A DNA stretch of 36,567 nt from an uncultured Sutterella sp. Its GTDB lineage: Bacteria > Pseudomonadota > Gammaproteobacteria > Burkholderiales > Burkholderiaceae_F. The DNA lies in the NCBI GenBank assembly GCA_900545275.1, contig UQYG01000020.1, positions 1 to 36,567 on the forward strand. Direction: 5' to 3'. The notes below the pieces were generated by a model that saw only the letters and a program-made list of their open reading frames with translations, was not told where the DNA came from and did not search any database. The position numbers and the translations under genes were made by a program. Shown here one piece after another: positions 1-7,535 of this stretch (within the stretch, counting starts at the first letter, position 1; each line of letters starts with the position of its first letter).

Positions 1-92
1 GCACCTTTGCCTACGGCGAACTCGAACGCTCGACGGGCGGCGACGTCGACAATCCGTGGGCCTTCAACGTCGGTCTGCGTCATTTCTTCTGA
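1..92 (+). CDS. C-terminal end of an autotransporter (partial, starts before the window)
   Basis: Reading codons from base 3 gives about 29 residues ending in the motif NVGLRHFF and a TGA at 90-92. An aromatic C-terminal residue after alternating polar and hydrophobic residues is the usual last beta-strand of an outer-membrane autotransporter barrel and is the signal read by the Bam complex. Bases 1-31 are identical to bases 2625-2655, where a second, broken copy of the same barrel lies. Only the last strand or two are visible, so nothing can be said about the passenger. Confidence 0.75.
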   Translation, partial: TFAYGELERSTGGDVDNPWAFNVGLRHFF

Positions 93-417
93 TTGTTCTT
101 GAGGACTCGGTGCCGACAGCGGCACCGGCCCGAACTTTCTTCGGTCCTCTGCGCGGCGACGCGTGGGGGACCTTTTGATTCGTGCGCTCGGGCAGCGCAC
201 GGGCGCGGGGCTCGGTTTGTACAGCCTCGAATTGAGACAGTGACAACCGAGAGAAACATCATCGAAGTAGAAACCGCCGGATGCCGAGCGGCACGTCCGA
301 AAGCCCGCATCACTGGCGTGTTGCGGTGCGGAAAGGGGGGCGAAAGGGAACCCTCAGCCCGATTTCGGAGAGGGGACGGCTGGCTTCCCGGGCCAAGACT
401 TGACGTCACACCGGTGA
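93..417. other. Intergenic region between convergent genes, with inverted repeats
   Basis: No convincing gene is seen. A 7-bp GC-rich hairpin (108-127) follows the autotransporter stop and may end its transcript, although no T-run follows. A second perfect 8-bp inverted repeat lies at 181-201 (loop 189-193). A palindromic TGACGTCA is at 401-408, just beyond the minus-strand stop at 418. Short open frames here lack start signals and recognisable protein features. Confidence 0.5.
108..127 (+). terminator. Possible terminator hairpin after the autotransporter
   Basis: CGGTGCC and GGCACCG form a 7-bp stem around a 6-base loop, 16 bases after the autotransporter stop. The expected T-run is missing, so it could act only as a weak or factor-assisted terminator or as a 3' stabilising hairpin. 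Confidence 0.35.
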
Positions 418-1884
418 TTACGCCCAATACGGAATGTATCGCCGTGTTCGAGGACCCGCGTCGGGATCGTGGAATTTGATGAGATTATTGGAGACGGCCT
501 CACGAATGATTCGGCTGACCTCGGCGGAATTTTTGGTCTCGATTCCAAAACGTTGCCGCAACGTCGCATTCGTCATCGGTTCTCGGTTGACGTACTTCAG
601 CACGCAGTGCTGATAGCAGATCTGCAGTCTTTCTTCGGCGGTGAGTTCCTTAAAGGGCTTTCGAGCCAACAGCACGACTTTGAAATTGTCGCCGTTCACG
701 TCGAACTCGGGCGCGGGAAGGTTAGCTTCTTCCGTAGCGGCCACCACTTTGTCGATGCCGCTGCCGCGTTCTTCGCAAATGTCCATGCGGCGCATCAGAG
801 AGGCCAACTCTTCGTTGCGGCTGCGGGGAGGCGTGTCGATGAAGCGGGTTGTTTCGACAAGCGGTCGTCCGGGATTGGAAATCTCAATGCGGTCGGCAAA
901 AATTTCCAACATCGGTCCGGATCCGGTGATTCGAAAATCCTGATGGATGAGAGCGTTCGGTACCAGTTCTCGGATGATGATGTCGGGATAGGATTTTTCT
1001 TCCCGACGCAATGCTTCTCCAATGATTTCTCGACTTGGAAGCAGTGCGTTGATGTAACCGATCATCCCTTCGAAATCCGTGACATAGCCTCGATTCCAAA
1101 GGTGCTCCTTTTCCGTATGGAGACGAGTGTTTCCTTCGTACCGAATAATTCTCAGGGCTTTCCGGGCCAGTGTCGGGAAGTCGCTGAGTTGTTTCGCAAA
1201 GCAAATGGCTCCCAGGTTGGTGATGGAATAGAGTCCGTTCACTTCCTGAATGAGAATTTTGTCGGAAACCATGCGTTCCATAAGCGCTTCGTAAGTTCGC
1301 GGACGCTCGATGCCCATGTACTTCAGGTAGGCCGTGTCGGAGAGAAGATCGACTACCTCAGTGACGGAGAGCATGGTGGCGGCGAGGTGTGCTTCGAAAG
1401 GTTTCTTGTCAAAGGCACGCCAGAGCAAACGCTCTTTTTCCGGAAATTCTTGAAGCCGTTTGGTGTAGGAACCCACTCGGACCCATTCAACTCCGTCAAA
1501 TTTGACGGGAACGTGAGTGGCGGCGGGAATTTGAATCAGCAAGACGTGAACGCCGGCTTCAGTTTCAAACTCGAACGGTTGAAATTCCGTTTTGGGGGTC
1601 AGTTTCTGCAGCAGCCAGCTTTCAACTTCCTGATTTTTGTGTTTGGCTGTGCTGAAATGCGCTGAGGTGCCGACAACGGCGTGAGTGGCATCGTCGACGC
1701 CGCAGACGATGTAGGAACATTCTTTTTCCAACAGAGCGGCGGAGTTGGCAAGGGCGGAGATGTATTTACCGAGAGCCTCCCGGTCAGGATTGACTTTGAA
1801 TTCGACCCACTCGGTTTCTCGGTCGAGTCGGATCAGGGCGTCGAGGTGAAGTTGAAGCTCCCGAAGCGTAGGTTTGTCCAGCAT
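418..1884 (-). CDS. AlbA_2 / RecG-like ATP-binding DNA-binding regulator
   Basis: The 488-residue protein has the layout of the widespread 'putative DNA-binding domain-containing / ATP-binding protein' family. An N-terminal Schlafen AlbA_2 domain (about residues 12-150) carries the WVEFK motif at 26-30. A GHKL-type HATPase_c_4 domain (about 290-400) carries an N-box region with NALIHQDF near 310-317, ISNPG at 335-339 and ERGSG at 372-376. A C-terminal winged helix lies at about 415-475. No membrane segment or signal peptide is seen, so it should be cytoplasmic. The ATG follows a purine-rich AGAGAGGAAG. Family members are regarded as ATP-dependent DNA-binding regulators, and some are linked to stress or phage defence; the partner here is unknown. 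It stands alone, convergent with the autotransporter at the left edge. Confidence 0.85.
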   Translation of the reverse strand: MLDKPTLRELQLHLDALIRLDRETEWVEFKVNPDREALGKYISALANSAALLEKECSYIVCGVDDATHAVVGTSAHFSTAKHKNQEVESWLLQKLTPKTEFQPFEFETEAGVHVLLIQIPAATHVPVKFDGVEWVRVGSYTKRLQEFPEKERLLWRAFDKKPFEAHLAATMLSVTEVVDLLSDTAYLKYMGIERPRTYEALMERMVSDKILIQEVNGLYSITNLGAICFAKQLSDFPTLARKALRIIRYEGNTRLHTEKEHLWNRGYVTDFEGMIGYINALLPSREIIGEALRREEKSYPDIIIRELVPNALIHQDFRITGSGPMLEIFADRIEISNPGRPLVETTRFIDTPPRSRNEELASLMRRMDICEERGSGIDKVVAATEEANLPAPEFDVNGDNFKVVLLARKPFKELTAEERLQICYQHCVLKYVNREPMTNATLRQRFGIETKNSAEVSRIIREAVSNNLIKFHDPDAGPRTRRYIPYWA

Positions 1885-1914
1885 CTTCCTCTCTCACTGA
1901 GAATGACCTGCACG

Positions 1915-1944
1915 ATTGTAGCTTGAATTTGAAGGTGTTCGCAA
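1915..1944 (-). promoter_or_regulatory. Sigma70-like promoter of the AlbA_2 gene
   Basis: On the minus strand TTGCGA (1939-1944) and TACAAT (1915-1920) are separated by 18 bases, with the predicted transcript start about 24 bases before the ATG at 1884. The -10 matches the consensus at five of six positions. Confidence 0.5.
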
Positions 1945-1963
1945 ATTGCGATCAATAAGAGAA

Positions 1964-1982
1964 TCCCTTGTATGACAAGGGA
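1964..1982. promoter_or_regulatory. Perfect 8-bp inverted repeat upstream of the AlbA_2 promoter, possible operator
   Basis: TCCCTTGT and ACAAGGGA flank a 3-base centre. The element lies about 20 bases upstream of the proposed -35 box in an AT-rich stretch. A 3-base loop makes it look more like a dimer-protein site than a terminator. The neighbouring winged-helix protein is an obvious candidate for self-regulation (inference). Confidence 0.35.
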
Positions 1983-1984
1983 AA

Positions 1985-2236
1985 TTAGGACTTTATATTA
2001 TTTTTTTGTGTTCGTCCGGCAATGATGACGCACGGAAAGAAAAAGCTGCTGATGATGTACATGTTTCGGGTCCGAGCGGTGAGGAAATGCTTCTTCTGAG
2101 GTTGCATGGCGGGGCATGAGGCCGCGAAGGGAAAGCCCTGGTGCCGGTCCCTGAGATGGAGTGGCGGTGCAGGTGCGTTGCCCGCCCGAATCTCCCGGGG
2201 GAAAAAAAGGGAGGTGCAACGATGAAGTCCTCGGGT
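1985..2236. other. Intergenic stretch at the edge of the insertion scar
   Basis: An AT-rich tract (about 1985-2010, with seven T in a row) gives way to GC-rich sequence with no recognisable gene. Open frames here look like composition artefacts. Confidence 0.4.
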
Positions 2237-2392
2237 TCAGGACGGGGGAATGACTTGGTTTCCGGGCGTCCGGACCCCAAGTTCTTTGTGCCTCGTCTGC
2301 GGGAAGACCGTCTCACTCGCCTTCATCATGCCCGGCAGACCGTCGGTGACGGTGATCGGAATGTACTCTGCGCCACGGCTTTGAACGGCGTG
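2237..2392 (-). mobile_element. Remnant of an IS256-family transposase
   Basis: On the minus strand the frame reads RGAEYIPITVTDGLPGMMKA followed by ETVFPQT. This matches the pattern RG-x(6-8)-DGL-x-G-x(3)-A-x(3)-VFP around the second catalytic aspartate of IS256-family (mutator-type) transposases, recognised from memory of the family. The frame ends soon after, at the point where family members continue into their conserved C-x-VH region, and it is cut on its N-terminal side at about 2385 by autotransporter sequence. No terminal inverted repeats were found. Only some 45-50 codons remain, so it is an inactive relic. Confidence 0.5.
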
Positions 2393-2695
2393 AAGATCGA
2401 GCAGGACGACTATCAGAACCTCATCACTCGCATCGCGTTCCGTACGGGCTTTGACTTCCCGAACGAGGCCGGCACGATCTACGCTCACGCAAGCTACTCG
2501 TACGACTTCCTGGGTGAAGCCGACGGCACGGCTTCGCAGAACGGTCTGCGCGCGTCGCTTGACGAAGACCTCGGCGGCGGCTGGGTGACCTACGGCATCG
2601 GCGGTCAGTTCCGCTTGGGCGAAAGCACCTTTGCCTACGGCGAACTCGAACGCTCTTCAATGATGAGCGCGGCGCAGGTGCGGAGCAGGCCGTAG
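2384..2695 (+). pseudogene. Broken second copy of an autotransporter beta-barrel
   Basis: The frame carries barrel-like sequence from about 2388 (NGVKIEQDDYQNLITR) through AHASYSYDFLGEADG and WVTYGIGGQFRLGESTFAYG to ELERS. At 2655 it leaves homology with the intact end at the left edge of the window: the intact copy continues for 20 more residues to its terminal Phe, whereas this one runs into unrelated codons and stops at 2695. The N-terminal side is joined to the transposase relic. With both ends missing it cannot form a barrel. The 31 identical bases shared with 1-31 suggest a recent duplication or recombination. Confidence 0.75.
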
Positions 2696-2933
2696 GTGAG
2701 CATTAAACCGAGACCGGGAATGTGTCGGTGCAGAAACAGGATGAGGCGGTAAGGCGTTGACAGCCTTATGGATCTGTTGCGTTCTTTGGTGTTGAGAAAT
2801 TCGCAAGACAGTCTTGAAAAAGTCCGATAGGTGTTCCGGAAGGTTTTCCCTAACCTTTCGAAGAATCTGGCAATGACCGGATGACAACACTCAACCTTTC
2901 GGAGAAGCGTCGCGAAGACGCTGACAGATCGCT
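2696..2933. other. Intergenic region upstream of the porin
   Basis: No gene is confidently seen. Read on the minus strand, about 2650-2750 gives a short hydrophobic stretch (RLILFLHRHIPGLGLMLTYG) with no start codon, which may be the tail of a deleted membrane-protein gene. A 9-bp hairpin with one wobble lies at 2837-2860. A 6-bp hairpin (2906-2922) sits between a GGAG (2901-2904) and the porin ATG at 2934; if folded it would bring this otherwise distant ribosome-binding site to about 12 bases from the start. Confidence 0.4.
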
Positions 2934-4109
2934 ATGACCAAAACACAAATCGGAGCAGCTGTTGCAGCTGTTACCCTCTCATTTTCTCTTTCCTCCCTTG
3001 CCGCCGAAGTCCGGATTTACGGGATCATCGACGAAGGTCTCTCATACATGAGCAAGGACTTCGACGATGGAAATTCGTCCGACGACACGTTTGAAGTCAA
3101 GTCTGGCATGAGCCTTGGTTCCCGTATCGGGATCAAGGGTGAAGAAGATCTTGGCAATGGTTTGAAAGTCGGTTTTATTCTGGAAAACGGCTTCGAATCG
3201 GATTCTGGTGAATTTGCTAAAGCTACGAGCACTCGCCTTTTCGGGCGTGAAGCTTCGCTCTATCTTGCCGACGACACGTACGGCACGATAGCGTTCGGTC
3301 GTTTGCAACACCTTACGGCAGGATACGGCACGTGGGGTATTGCCGCCCCGATCCTTAATCCGTTCGCGATCGGTTGGAGCGATCACATTGCTGGATATAA
3401 AAATGTTTTCGGCTTCAATTCCGGCCGTCTTGACAACGTAATCGCCTACAAATCCCCGACGTTTGGAAACTTCACCGCTTATGCGCAGTGGTCGTCCAAT
3501 ACCGACCAATATAACGGCCCGGAAGGTGCTGAAGAAAACAAAGGTACGGCCGACCGTTACGGTTCCGTGGGTCTTGCCTATCGCGGGGAACGCCTCTCTG
3601 CGGTCGGTATTGTTGAATGGAATCCGTGGAGCAGCAAGCGTCCCGATACGGCCAAGGCTGACGACGGCATTGCCGTGACGCTCGGTGCAAACTATCGCTT
3701 CGATTTTGGGAAGCTCTATCTTGCTGGTCAGTATTTTGACAATCAGTGGCGTCTTCCCACGCCGTCCGAAATTGTTCCCCTCGCCTTTAATGACGGCAAG
3801 CTCAATGACCGCATGGTGAAGGGGTACGGCTTGATTGCGGGAGCGAACATTCCTGCGTTCGGCGGTGAAGCGCTCTTCGCGCTCGGTTATCGTGATGCAG
3901 AACTTGTTAATTATTCCGATATTGGCGCAACGCGCGTCTCCGGAACGATCGGCTACAAGTATCCATTGAGCAAGCGTACGAATATCTACACGGCCGCTAG
4001 TTACACCCGCGACGACTTGGACAAACAAGTGACCGTCGGCAGTGAAGAAACCGAAAACGTAAATCCGCACGCCCTCCAGGTGGTACTTGGTCTGGTTCAC
4101 CGTTTCTGA
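2934..4109 (+). CDS. Trimeric outer-membrane porin (Gram-negative porin family)
   Basis: The 391-residue product starts with a Sec signal peptide (residues 1-24, cleaved around SLAA/E). The mature start VRIYGIIDEGLSY is followed by SRIGIKGEEDLGNGLKVGF and GREASLYL-x(6)-GTIAFGR, the hallmark strands of betaproteobacterial 16-stranded porins. It ends VVLGLVHRF with the C-terminal Phe needed for barrel insertion. Length is normal for the family. It should form a passive diffusion channel for small hydrophilic solutes. No strong ribosome-binding site sits directly before the ATG; see the hairpin noted upstream. It has its own terminator and is convergent with the LysR gene, so it is probably monocistronic. 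Confidence 0.93.
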   Translation: MTKTQIGAAVAAVTLSFSLSSLAAEVRIYGIIDEGLSYMSKDFDDGNSSDDTFEVKSGMSLGSRIGIKGEEDLGNGLKVGFILENGFESDSGEFAKATSTRLFGREASLYLADDTYGTIAFGRLQHLTAGYGTWGIAAPILNPFAIGWSDHIAGYKNVFGFNSGRLDNVIAYKSPTFGNFTAYAQWSSNTDQYNGPEGAEENKGTADRYGSVGLAYRGERLSAVGIVEWNPWSSKRPDTAKADDGIAVTLGANYRFDFGKLYLAGQYFDNQWRLPTPSEIVPLAFNDGKLNDRMVKGYGLIAGANIPAFGGEALFALGYRDAELVNYSDIGATRVSGTIGYKYPLSKRTNIYTAASYTRDDLDKQVTVGSEETENVNPHALQVVLGLVHRF

Positions 4110-4133
4110 TTGCTCTCTCCGTCGCAATGCAAT

Positions 4134-4188
4134 CCAAGCGCCCTTCGAGGCGCTTGGTTGGCCCGCCTCCTCTGGAGCGGGCTTTTTT
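4134..4188 (+). terminator. Rho-independent terminator of the porin gene (tandem hairpins)
   Basis: A 9-bp hairpin (CCAAGCGCC, 4134-4142, with 4149-4157) is followed by a second GC-rich hairpin (GCCCGC 4161-4166 with GCGGGC 4177-4182, inner TCC/GGA) and six T at 4183-4188. It ends five bases before the stop of the convergent LysR gene. Confidence 0.9.
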
Positions 4189-4192
4189 CTTG

Positions 4193-5302
4193 TCAATAAC
4201 CGCGCTTCAAAATTGCCTCGGGATCCAATCCGAAGTGACGGAACCAATCGAACCAGCGCGATTTCCCGTGTTTTCCCTCCTCCTCGACAAACCATCGGAA
4301 AAAACGCATCAGCGTTTCGTTGCTTCGGTTTTTCTCGTGTATGGCAAGCGTGTTGATCCACAGCGGCCTATGCCATTGCGGCAAGACGGGGACCAAAGTG
4401 CCGTTTTTCAGGTATTCGTCTACGAAGCCCAAGGAAAGGTCGATAGAAATGCCAAAGCCGTTGATGACGCCTTGCAAACAAGTCAACGAATCTCCGTAGA
4501 ACGCTTTGAGATTCGGTGATGAAAGTCGACCCGATGTGATGGCTCCTGCTTTGAGGGTTCGAAGATCATTTCCGGAAAGATTTCCGGAAATGACGGTTCG
4601 GCATCCTGTTTCTAGGTCGAACATTTCCCTATCGCTGAAGAGACATTTCGTGAACGGATAGTACGGACCGCTTCTCAGGAACAGCTGATGGCGAACAAGT
4701 TCTTCAGGTTCCGACGGAGCACCGTGTTTTTCGACATATTCCGCCGAAGCAAGCATGAGCGTCGTACCAGGCAAGAACGGGTCGAGAAACAGTTCGGGCA
4801 CTTCTCTCGGAAAGTACGGCAAAAACGCGATGTCGACGGCCCCGCTCAATACATCGGCATGATTGAGGTTGGAGAGGAGTTCGAACTCTACCGTCGGATC
4901 GACGTGATCGCGGTAGTACGTGAGATGTTCGAGGATCGGCTTTCGAGCAATGTTGCTCGGCGCACTGATGCGTATCATCATGCGCAACGGCGCCCCTTCA
5001 GGGCGTGAGGCTTCTGCGACGATGCTCTTCTGCAATACCATCATGCGTTCGATTTTGGGCAACAAAGCCCTGGCGATCGGATTGAGTTTATTGGGCTTCG
5101 TTCTTCTGTCGATCAGGGGCGTGCCCAATTCGTCTTCAAGGGAACGGATCGCGCGCGAAGCGGCTGACAATTCCATGTCCGCCTGAATGGCCGCCTTCGT
5201 AAGATTGCCTGTCCGTCCTAGGGCAAGGACGAGTTTCCATATGTTCAGATTTTCACTGGGATTCACTAGGCTTCTCCAGAAGTCTTGCGAATTTCCCAAC
5301 AT
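4193..5302 (-). CDS. LysR-family transcriptional regulator
   Basis: The protein has an N-terminal winged helix-turn-helix (about residues 18-75 from the chosen start: NLTKAAIQADMELSAASRAI, then RSLEDELGTPLIDRR), then a periplasmic-binding-protein-like effector domain (LysR substrate). An upstream in-frame GTG at 5320 exists, but it has no ribosome-binding site. The ATG at 5302 has GGGAG nine bases upstream, giving 369 residues, so that start is preferred. The gene is divergent from the Tat flavoprotein gene at 5421 with a 118-bp shared upstream region containing an inverted repeat. By LysR convention it probably controls that flavoprotein and cytochrome in response to their substrate (inference). 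Confidence 0.9.
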   Translation of the reverse strand: MLGNSQDFWRSLVNPSENLNIWKLVLALGRTGNLTKAAIQADMELSAASRAIRSLEDELGTPLIDRRTKPNKLNPIARALLPKIERMMVLQKSIVAEASRPEGAPLRMMIRISAPSNIARKPILEHLTYYRDHVDPTVEFELLSNLNHADVLSGAVDIAFLPYFPREVPELFLDPFLPGTTLMLASAEYVEKHGAPSEPEELVRHQLFLRSGPYYPFTKCLFSDREMFDLETGCRTVISGNLSGNDLRTLKAGAITSGRLSSPNLKAFYGDSLTCLQGVINGFGISIDLSLGFVDEYLKNGTLVPVLPQWHRPLWINTLAIHEKNRSNETLMRFFRWFVEEEGKHGKSRWFDWFRHFGLDPEAILKRGY

Positions 5303-5370
5303 GCTCTTGGACTCCCGCACTATTTGTAAAAAGGCTGTCTCCGTACGATGCGCAGTATAGAGGCAGGTTC

Positions 5371-5384
5371 GTAGAACAATCTAC
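5371..5384. promoter_or_regulatory. Candidate LysR operator in the divergent intergenic region
   Basis: GTAGA-ACAA-TCTAC is a perfect 5-bp dyad with a 4-base centre, about 37 bases before the flavoprotein ATG and about 70 bases before the LysR start. Position and symmetry suit a LysR dimer site, but no family-specific consensus is known. Confidence 0.4.
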
Positions 5385-5420
5385 CTCGATAACCCGCATA
5401 AACTCAAAAGGAGAGTTTCC

Positions 5421-6962
5421 ATGTCCAATATGTCTCGCCGTGACTGGCTCAAAACTGCCGCAGCAGGCTCAACCATGCTTGTCGGTGGCATGACCGCCGC
5501 CCAGGCTTCTCCGATCGAACCAATGCCCGCGAAATGGGATGAAACGTTCGACATCGTCGTGATCGGCTCCGGGTTTGCCGGACTGGCTGCCGCAATTGAA
5601 GCGCGCAAAACCGGCGCATCCGTCTGTGTCCTCGAAAAGATGCGTACGATCGGCGGTAACTCGATCATCAATGGCGGCATCATGGGAGTTCCCGGTACTC
5701 CGATGCAGAAGAAGCAGGGCTACAAGGACTCGCCCGAGCTGATGGCTGAAGATATGATTCGCGAGGGTGCGGGTCTCAACCATCCGGACAAGGTTCTCCA
5801 CTTGTGTCAGCAGGCGCTTCCGACGTGGGAATGGACAGTTAAAGAACTCGGCGTCGACTGGGTTCAGGAACGTGTTTCTCAGGAAGGCGGCCATTCTGTT
5901 CCGCGTTGTGCGATTTTGAAAGGCGGTTCCGGCTCTGAAATCGTCAACAAGGAAGTCGCCAAACTCAAGGAACTCGGCGTTACGCCGCGTACCCGCGTCT
6001 TCATGGAACACATCATTCGCGACGCCGACGGTCGCGTCAAGGGTGTGCAGGTTCGCGAAGGCTATCGCTTCCCCGACGCAACGTCCGGCAAAGTGAAGTT
6101 CATCTGCGCCCGCAAGGCCGTTATTTTGGCGCACGGCGGTTTCGGTGCCGACGTCGAATTCCGTGCTCAGCAAGACCCGAAACTCACGGATAAGGTCGGT
6201 ACGACGTGTCAGCCCGGCGCGACTTCGGAAGCTTGGCGTGAAGCCGCCCGAATCGGCTGCCATATGATCCAAACGAGTTGGATTCAGTGCGCACCGTGGA
6301 GTGCACCGACTGAAAAGGGTATGGGGATTGCACTTTTCTTCGCGCAAGGGGCCGCGGCCATGTACGGCGTTTGGGTAGAAGACAAGGGAGGCAGCCGTTT
6401 TGTCAACGAACTTGCCAACCGCAAGGTTCGTGCCGATGCCATCATGGTCTACCTGAACAAGGGCGGCCATTGCTATGCCGTAGCCGACTCCATTGGTGTG
6501 CAACCGATGACGGTTTCCCGTCCCGGTCTTCTTGAAAAGCAGTTGGAACGCAAGTGCGTCCGTCGCTACGAAACGCTCGAAGCCCTTGCCGAAGGCGAAA
6601 AGATCAATCTCGAAGGGCTCAAAAAGAGCATTGCCGAGTGGAATCATGCCGTCGAAACGGGTAAGGATGATCATTTCGGGCGCTATGTTAATCAGCATGC
6701 CAAGCCGATGGGCAAGGCTCCGTTCTACGTGTCGGAAATGGTCCCGAAGGTTCATCACTGCATGGGCGGCATTAACACCGACATGCAGGGTCATGCCCTC
6801 GACATCGTCAACGACAAGCCGATTCCCGGTCTTTATGCGGCCGGCGAATCGACGGGGGGTGTACACGGGGCCGTGCGTCTTGGTTCGTGCGCAGTGACCG
6901 ACTGCATTGTCTACGGCCGTATCGCGGGTATTGAAGCCGCGAAGGAAAAGAGTTGGTGCTGA
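5421..6962 (+). CDS. Tat-exported FAD-dependent reductase (flavocytochrome c flavoprotein subunit)
   Basis: The 513-residue product begins with a twin-arginine signal (SRRDWLK, residues 5-11; cleavage near AQA 27-29), so it should be exported folded with FAD to the periplasm. The Rossmann motif GSGFAG (49-54) opens an FAD_binding_2 fold, and the C-terminal FAD segment is LYAAGESTGGVHGAVRLGS (471-489). Compared from memory with Shewanella fumarate reductase Fcc3, the proton-donor Arg appears kept (R334 in LANRK), as do the substrate-binding His (H445 in HHCMGG) and Arg (R486). The other expected substrate His (usual QAHP context) reads QCAP (C290). The acceptor is therefore probably not fumarate. 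AAAGGAGA (5407-5414) precedes the ATG. A tetraheme cytochrome gene follows. It is a close paralogue of the gene at 19101. Confidence 0.92.
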   Translation: MSNMSRRDWLKTAAAGSTMLVGGMTAAQASPIEPMPAKWDETFDIVVIGSGFAGLAAAIEARKTGASVCVLEKMRTIGGNSIINGGIMGVPGTPMQKKQGYKDSPELMAEDMIREGAGLNHPDKVLHLCQQALPTWEWTVKELGVDWVQERVSQEGGHSVPRCAILKGGSGSEIVNKEVAKLKELGVTPRTRVFMEHIIRDADGRVKGVQVREGYRFPDATSGKVKFICARKAVILAHGGFGADVEFRAQQDPKLTDKVGTTCQPGATSEAWREAARIGCHMIQTSWIQCAPWSAPTEKGMGIALFFAQGAAAMYGVWVEDKGGSRFVNELANRKVRADAIMVYLNKGGHCYAVADSIGVQPMTVSRPGLLEKQLERKCVRRYETLEALAEGEKINLEGLKKSIAEWNHAVETGKDDHFGRYVNQHAKPMGKAPFYVSEMVPKVHHCMGGINTDMQGHALDIVNDKPIPGLYAAGESTGGVHGAVRLGSCAVTDCIVYGRIAGIEAAKEKSWC

Positions 6963-6988
6963 TACGGCACTAAGTCCCCGTGACGAAT

Positions 6989-7019
6989 AGGCGGACGGCG
7001 GCAAAAGCCGCCTCCGCCT
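6989..7019 (+). terminator. Long hairpin between flavoprotein and cytochrome genes (attenuator or mRNA-stability element)
   Basis: AGGCGGA-C-GGCGGC, an AAAA loop (7003-7006), then GCCGCC-TCCGCCT: 13 base pairs with one bulged C. No T-run follows, so it may permit partial read-through to the cytochrome gene or protect the upstream message from 3' decay. Confidence 0.6.
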
Positions 7020-7119
7020 CAGTCAATTCACTCTTCACGACGACTTCTTTCCGGTCGATTTTCTCTGAATCGGGCCGGCAGGGGGGGAGTCGTTCTCAAA
7101 AAACGCGAATCTCCACAAC

Positions 7120-7464
7120 ATGCGACTCTCTACGACCATTTTTGTCGTTCTCTGCGCTATGACTACGGCTGTCTCCGTACAAGCAGCCGCGCTCGGTGCC
7201 GATCGACACGCTCAGGCCGGTGTGAAGTGCGAGTCTTGTCATGGAAATGACAAGGCCAATCCCGTCACACCCGAAATCGATGTCTGTACGGGGTGTCATA
7301 ATCCCGATCAATTGGCAGAAAAGACAAAAGACCATAAACCCACGAATCCGCACGTATCGCCGCATTACGGCAAGGCCCTCGAATGCACTTACTGCCACGT
7401 GCAACACGGGCAGACAGAAGATTTCTGTTCGCAGTGCCACAACTTCGGCTTCAAAGTCCCGTGA
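7120..7464 (+). CDS. Periplasmic tetraheme cytochrome c (flavocytochrome c3 heme-domain type)
   Basis: The 114-residue protein has an N-terminal signal peptide (about 1-23, MRLSTTIFVVLCAM...QAA) and four CXXCH heme-binding motifs: CESCH (37-41), CTGCH (56-60), CTYCH (89-93) and CSQCH (103-107). Extra His residues for bis-His ligation lie around H30, H72, H78, H82 and H96. Size and motif spacing fit the Cytochrom_c3_2 module, which in Shewanella Fcc3 is fused to the flavoprotein domain. Here it is a separate gene 157 bp after a Tat flavoprotein. It should carry electrons from a membrane quinol dehydrogenase (not in the window) to the flavoprotein, and perhaps to the other flavoproteins here. 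The ribosome-binding site is weak. Confidence 0.93.
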   Translation: MRLSTTIFVVLCAMTTAVSVQAAALGADRHAQAGVKCESCHGNDKANPVTPEIDVCTGCHNPDQLAEKTKDHKPTNPHVSPHYGKALECTYCHVQHGQTEDFCSQCHNFGFKVP

Positions 7465-7502
7465 TGCAACAAGGTTGATGCGATTCCATTCCGCAGGGGA
7501 AG

Positions 7503-7535
7503 CCTTCCGACCTTCCGATCAAGGTTGGAAGGTTT
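7503..7535 (+). terminator. Probable terminator after the cytochrome gene
   Basis: CCTTCCGACCTT (7503-7514) pairs with AAGGTTGGAAGG (7521-7532), 12 base pairs with one G-U, a 6-base loop and TTT directly after. It closes the flavoprotein-cytochrome unit 38 bases past the stop. Confidence 0.65.

Noticed and set aside
469..1665. Plus-strand frame of 398 codons
   Set aside because: Antisense shadow of the AlbA_2/HATPase gene in codon register.
5469..7004. Minus-strand frame of 511 codons
   Set aside because: Antisense shadow of the Tat flavoprotein gene. The same artefact is seen at 18999-20540 opposite the paralogue.
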